Shown here: piece by piece, positions 31,221 to 33,757 of the stretch
Numbering within the stretch: position 1 is the first letter of the stretch
How the letters are laid out: the number at the start of each line of letters is the position of its first letter
Source: Gemmatimonadota bacterium
GTDB lineage: Bacteria; JAAXHH01
Direction of reading: 5' to 3'
Assembly: GCA_026706345.1 (NCBI GenBank)
Contig: JAPOYX010000223.1
Location: forward strand, 1-33,757
DNA: 33,757 nt
Translations under genes and position numbers: made by a program
Notes under the pieces: generated by a model
What the model saw: the letters and a program-made list of their open reading frames with translations, nothing else
The model's database searches: none
Told to the model about the DNA's origin: nothing

Positions 31221-32567
31221 ATGACCTACGGCGACCGCAAGCAACTGCTGAGGGACGACGCATACCTGATCCATCCGTTGCAACACGGCATCGATCACGG
31301 CGAGCCGTTGATCTGTGTCCGTGCCGAGGGATCCACGCTTTTCGATATAGAAGGCAACCGCTACATCGACGGGCTTTCGAGCCTCTGGAACGTCAACGTC
31401 GGCCACGGGCGCCGCGAACTGGGCGAGGCCGCCGCGGCCCAGATCGCCGAGCTGGGGTTCTTTTCCTGCTACGCGGGGGCGACGAACATCCCGGCCGTAC
31501 GCCTCGCCAACCGCCTGAAGGAACGGGCGCCGGGGCCGCTGAATCATACCTTTTTCACGTCCGGCGGCGCCGTTTCCAACGACAGCGCGATCAAGACGGC
31601 GCGGTATTTCTGGCAACGGGCCGGCCGGCCGGACAAGACCAAGATCATCTCCAGGAGACACGCCTACCACGGCGTGACCATAGGCGCCATGAACGCCACC
31701 GGCCTGGAAGTCTACTGGGATAACTTCGCATCCAGCCTTCCGGGATACGTCCACATCGACGCGCCCTATCCCTACCACTACAGGCCGGCGGAACCGGGCA
31801 TAGGATGCGGCGAGGCCAGCGCCCGGGCGCTTGAGGACGCGATTCTGCGGGAAGGCCCCGACACGGTGGCCGCGTTCATCGGAGAACCCGTAATGGGCGC
31901 GTCGGGCGTCATCGTGCCGCCGGAGGACTACTGGCCCAGGGTCCGGGAGATCTGCACGAAGCACGACGTGCTCCTGATCGCCGACGAGGTGATCACAGGG
32001 TTCGGCCGCATCGGCCACTGGTTCGGCGTGTCCCACTGGAACATCGTACCCGACATCATCTCCTTCGCCAAAGGGGTCACCAGCGGGTACGTGCCCCTCG
32101 GGGGCATCATCGTGAAGGACGAGATTCACGACTGCATCCAGAACGCCCCGGAGGACCGGAAATGGAACCATTCCTTCACCTATTCCGGGCATCCGACCTG
32201 CTGCGCCGTCGGACTGGCGAATCTGGATCTCCTGGAGCACGAAGGGCTTATTGAACGAAGCAGGGTCATGGGCGAGAAGCTCATGGACGGCCTGCGGTCA
32301 TTGCGGACGCTGCCGCACGTGGGCGACATCCGCGGCATCGGGCTGATGGCCGCCGTGGAGGTGGTGGAGGACCCCGCATCCCGGAAACCCTACGATCCCG
32401 CGTTGAAGGTCGGTGGACGCATCGTGAAGAAGATGCTCGAAAACGGCGTCTATACCCGTTGCCGGGGAGACAGCGTCAACTTCGCTCCCCCTTTCGTCGT
32501 CACCGCCGAAGAGCTGGATCGGATGATTAACGTAGCCGGAGATGCCATCGAATCGGTTACGGCGTGA
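31221..32567 (+). CDS. class III PLP-dependent aminotransferase
   Basis: A 448-aa fold-type I transaminase of the omega-amino acid:pyruvate kind (aspartate aminotransferase family in databases). The PLP lysine is Lys284 in FAKGVTSGY, and Asp255 in DEVITGFGRIG binds the pyridine nitrogen. FFTSGGAVSNDSAIKTARYF, HAYHG and GEPVMGASGVIVPP are characteristic. It moves an amino group between an amine or omega-amino acid and a keto acid; taurine, beta-alanine and putrescine enzymes look alike, so the substrate is undetermined. The ATG has no clear ribosome binding site. It is the first gene of a plus-strand group with a consensus promoter and a palindrome in its leader. Confidence 0.92.
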   Translation: MTYGDRKQLLRDDAYLIHPLQHGIDHGEPLICVRAEGSTLFDIEGNRYIDGLSSLWNVNVGHGRRELGEAAAAQIAELGFFSCYAGATNIPAVRLANRLKERAPGPLNHTFFTSGGAVSNDSAIKTARYFWQRAGRPDKTKIISRRHAYHGVTIGAMNATGLEVYWDNFASSLPGYVHIDAPYPYHYRPAEPGIGCGEASARALEDAILREGPDTVAAFIGEPVMGASGVIVPPEDYWPRVREICTKHDVLLIADEVITGFGRIGHWFGVSHWNIVPDIISFAKGVTSGYVPLGGIIVKDEIHDCIQNAPEDRKWNHSFTYSGHPTCCAVGLANLDLLEHEGLIERSRVMGEKLMDGLRSLRTLPHVGDIRGIGLMAAVEVVEDPASRKPYDPALKVGGRIVKKMLENGVYTRCRGDSVNFAPPFVVTAEELDRMINVAGDAIESVTA

Positions 32568-32593
32568 AAGGACACAGGACCAGGAGGCGCGCC

Positions 32594-32923
32594 ATGAAAC
32601 TCCTTATCGCAATCGTCAACAAAAGGGACGTCCGGCATCTTTCCGATGCACTGATCGACAACGATTTCAGATTCACCGAGATCGGCAGCACGGGCGGGTT
32701 CCTGCGCGCCGGCAACGTCACCCTGTTGATCGGGGTGGACGACGAGCGGGTACCTCCCGTGCTTGAACTCATCCAGAACCACTGCCACGCCCGGGAGGAA
32801 GCCATCGACGTCGCGCAGATCGGCACCCATCTCGACGCGCTCGGGCTGGGCGAGGCGGTAACGACCATGGTGGGCGGCGCGCAGGTGTTCATCATCCAGG
32901 CCGAACGCATGGTCGTCGTCTGA
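32594..32923 (+). CDS. cyclic-di-AMP receptor, PII-like (DUF970, DarA/PstA family)
   Basis: A 109-aa PII-like signalling protein. The diagnostic block is NKRDVRHLSDALIDNDFRFT followed by EIGSTGGFLRAGNVTLLIGV, where the GSTGGFLRxGN segment binds cyclic-di-AMP in DarA/PstA. The family forms trimers in the cytoplasm that change partners upon ligand binding. AGGAGG with 6 bases spacing fixes the ATG at 32594; ten further upstream codons in the open frame are rejected. It is 26 bases after the aminotransferase, so probably co-transcribed. No diadenylate cyclase is in the window, so ligand binding is inferred from the family. Confidence 0.93.
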   Translation: MKLLIAIVNKRDVRHLSDALIDNDFRFTEIGSTGGFLRAGNVTLLIGVDDERVPPVLELIQNHCHAREEAIDVAQIGTHLDALGLGEAVTTMVGGAQVFIIQAERMVVV

Positions 32924-32960
32924 TCCCGGCCCCTACCCCTTTACCAGGCTGAAACGGAAC

Positions 32961-32965
32961 AGGAG
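32961..32965 (+). promoter_or_regulatory. ribosome binding site supporting a TTG start
   Basis: AGGAG lies 7 bases before the TTG at 32973, which begins the typical MKIGIIG N-terminus of the oxidoreductase. This identifies a non-ATG start. Confidence 0.7.
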
Positions 32966-32972
32966 CATCGCA

Positions 32973-33757
32973 TTGAAAATCGGTATCATCGGACACACCG
33001 GCTGCGGAGACTACGGACATTCCCTGGACCAGGCCTTCGTGGGCGTGGAGGGCGCCGAAATCGCCGCCCTGGCCGATCCGGACGAGAAGGGACGCGGCGA
33101 GGCGATACAACGTACGGGCGCGGTGAAGGGTTATGCCCGGTATGAGGAAATGCTGGAAAAGGAGCAGCTGGACATCGTCGTCCTGGCCACCCACGAGATG
33201 AGCAACCATCTCGCCATGGCGCTGGCCGCCGCCGAACAGGGTGTCCATATATACGTAGAAAAACCGCTGGCGCGTACCCCGGCCGAAGTGGACAGCATGC
33301 TGGAGGCCTGCGACCGGGCCGGCGTCCTACTGATCATGGCCCACCCCTGGCGGGGACGGCAGGAAATCCAGCGCCAGGCCATCCCCATGATCCGGGAGGG
33401 CGGGATCGGGGCGCCGCGATGGGCCCGCATGTACGGTTTCGGCGGCGAAAACGGGGGAGACCAGTGGTTCATCGATCTCTATCCCCATTTCTTCGATTTC
33501 CTGTGGCAGCTCTTCGGCGAACCGTCGTGGTGCCAGGCGATCATAACCCAGGACGGCCGCCCGGCCCGCCCGTCCGACCGGAAAGAAGGGCTGTTCGGCA
33601 TGGGAACCTCGGCGGGCAATGGCATGTGGGCCCATTACCAGTTCGACGGGTTCAACGCGGAATTCGAATCCTTCGCGGGAGACGGTATCGAGAATCCGTA
33701 TCGTATCGACATCCACGGGACCGAGGGCACGCTCGTCCTGCCCCGCCCCCCGCAGGA
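32973..33757 (+). CDS. Gfo/Idh/MocA-family oxidoreductase (3' end beyond window)
   Basis: The first 261 codons of an NAD(P)-dependent sugar or inositol dehydrogenase-like protein. The Rossmann loop is KIGIIGHTGCGDYG, an acidic residue ends the second strand (AALADPDEKG), and the family EKP motif appears as YVEKPLARTPAEVD. The start of the C-terminal alpha/beta domain has the expected PHFFDF histidine segment and an IHGTEGTL strand. These enzymes oxidise or reduce hydroxyls of sugars in the cytoplasm. The start is TTG with a good ribosome binding site. It follows the cyclic-di-AMP receptor by 49 bases. No stop occurs before the window ends, so the C-terminus is missing. Confidence 0.92.
   Translation, partial: MKIGIIGHTGCGDYGHSLDQAFVGVEGAEIAALADPDEKGRGEAIQRTGAVKGYARYEEMLEKEQLDIVVLATHEMSNHLAMALAAAEQGVHIYVEKPLARTPAEVDSMLEACDRAGVLLIMAHPWRGRQEIQRQAIPMIREGGIGAPRWARMYGFGGENGGDQWFIDLYPHFFDFLWQLFGEPSWCQAIITQDGRPARPSDRKEGLFGMGTSAGNGMWAHYQFDGFNAEFESFAGDGIENPYRIDIHGTEGTLVLPRPPQ

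Overview
The window is GC-rich, densely coded chromosomal DNA from a Gram-negative bacterium. Signs of an outer membrane are a TonB-dependent receptor, a TolC-type channel, lipoprotein signals, an RseB-type periplasmic stress sensor and a secreted protease with a FlgD/Por-like C-terminal module. Together with a DUF4249 lipoprotein, a PmoA-like (DUF6807) protein and a PII-like cyclic-di-AMP receptor, this points to the FCB side of the tree (for example Latescibacterota or Gemmatimonadota relatives). That placement is inference from gene content, not from a marker gene. I see no rRNA, tRNA, transposase, integrase, prophage or CRISPR array; the region reads as ordinary chromosome.

Layout. 1-1669 (minus): the start of a lipoprotein gene, a HAD phosphatase and a PlsC acyltransferase. 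1884-4620 (plus): a DUF2851 protein, a small unknown protein and a DNA-binding-like protein with a long acidic linker. 4628-11490 (minus): a tight run read as dinG, a UbiA/MqnP prenyltransferase, ubiE/menG, ubiX, nth and a DapA-family aldolase; dinG has its own good promoter. 11608-14744 (minus): a TonB receptor plus DUF4249 lipoprotein, divergent from a PmoA-like gene. 16004-19410 (plus): an HU-TPR fusion, then an ECF sigma factor, its zinc-finger anti-sigma factor and a membrane-anchored RseB-like sensor. 19574-23308 (plus): TolC-like protein and a VWA/glutamine-amidotransferase-like membrane protein.

23458-26556 (plus) is a thiamine unit: consensus promoter, TPP riboswitch, intrinsic terminator, then thiO, thiS, thiG and a ThiE/TenI protein. 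Three helices (riboswitch P1, antiterminator, terminator) can be read directly and are mutually exclusive, so the thiazole branch should be shut by TPP. Then come a thioredoxin-like gene broken by a frameshift, a secreted HEXXH protease, miaA overlapped by a polysaccharide deacetylase gene (minus), and a plus-strand group of a class III aminotransferase, a cyclic-di-AMP receptor and a Gfo/Idh/MocA oxidoreductase cut by the window end. The deacetylase and aminotransferase promoters point at each other with -10 boxes two bases apart and share a palindrome.

No wholly new multi-gene system stands out. The most unusual items are the HU-TPR fusion whose DNA-intercalating proline position is leucine, the membrane-tethered RseB, the overlapping opposed promoters, the degenerate exonuclease region on DinG, and the acidic-linker DNA-binding-like protein.
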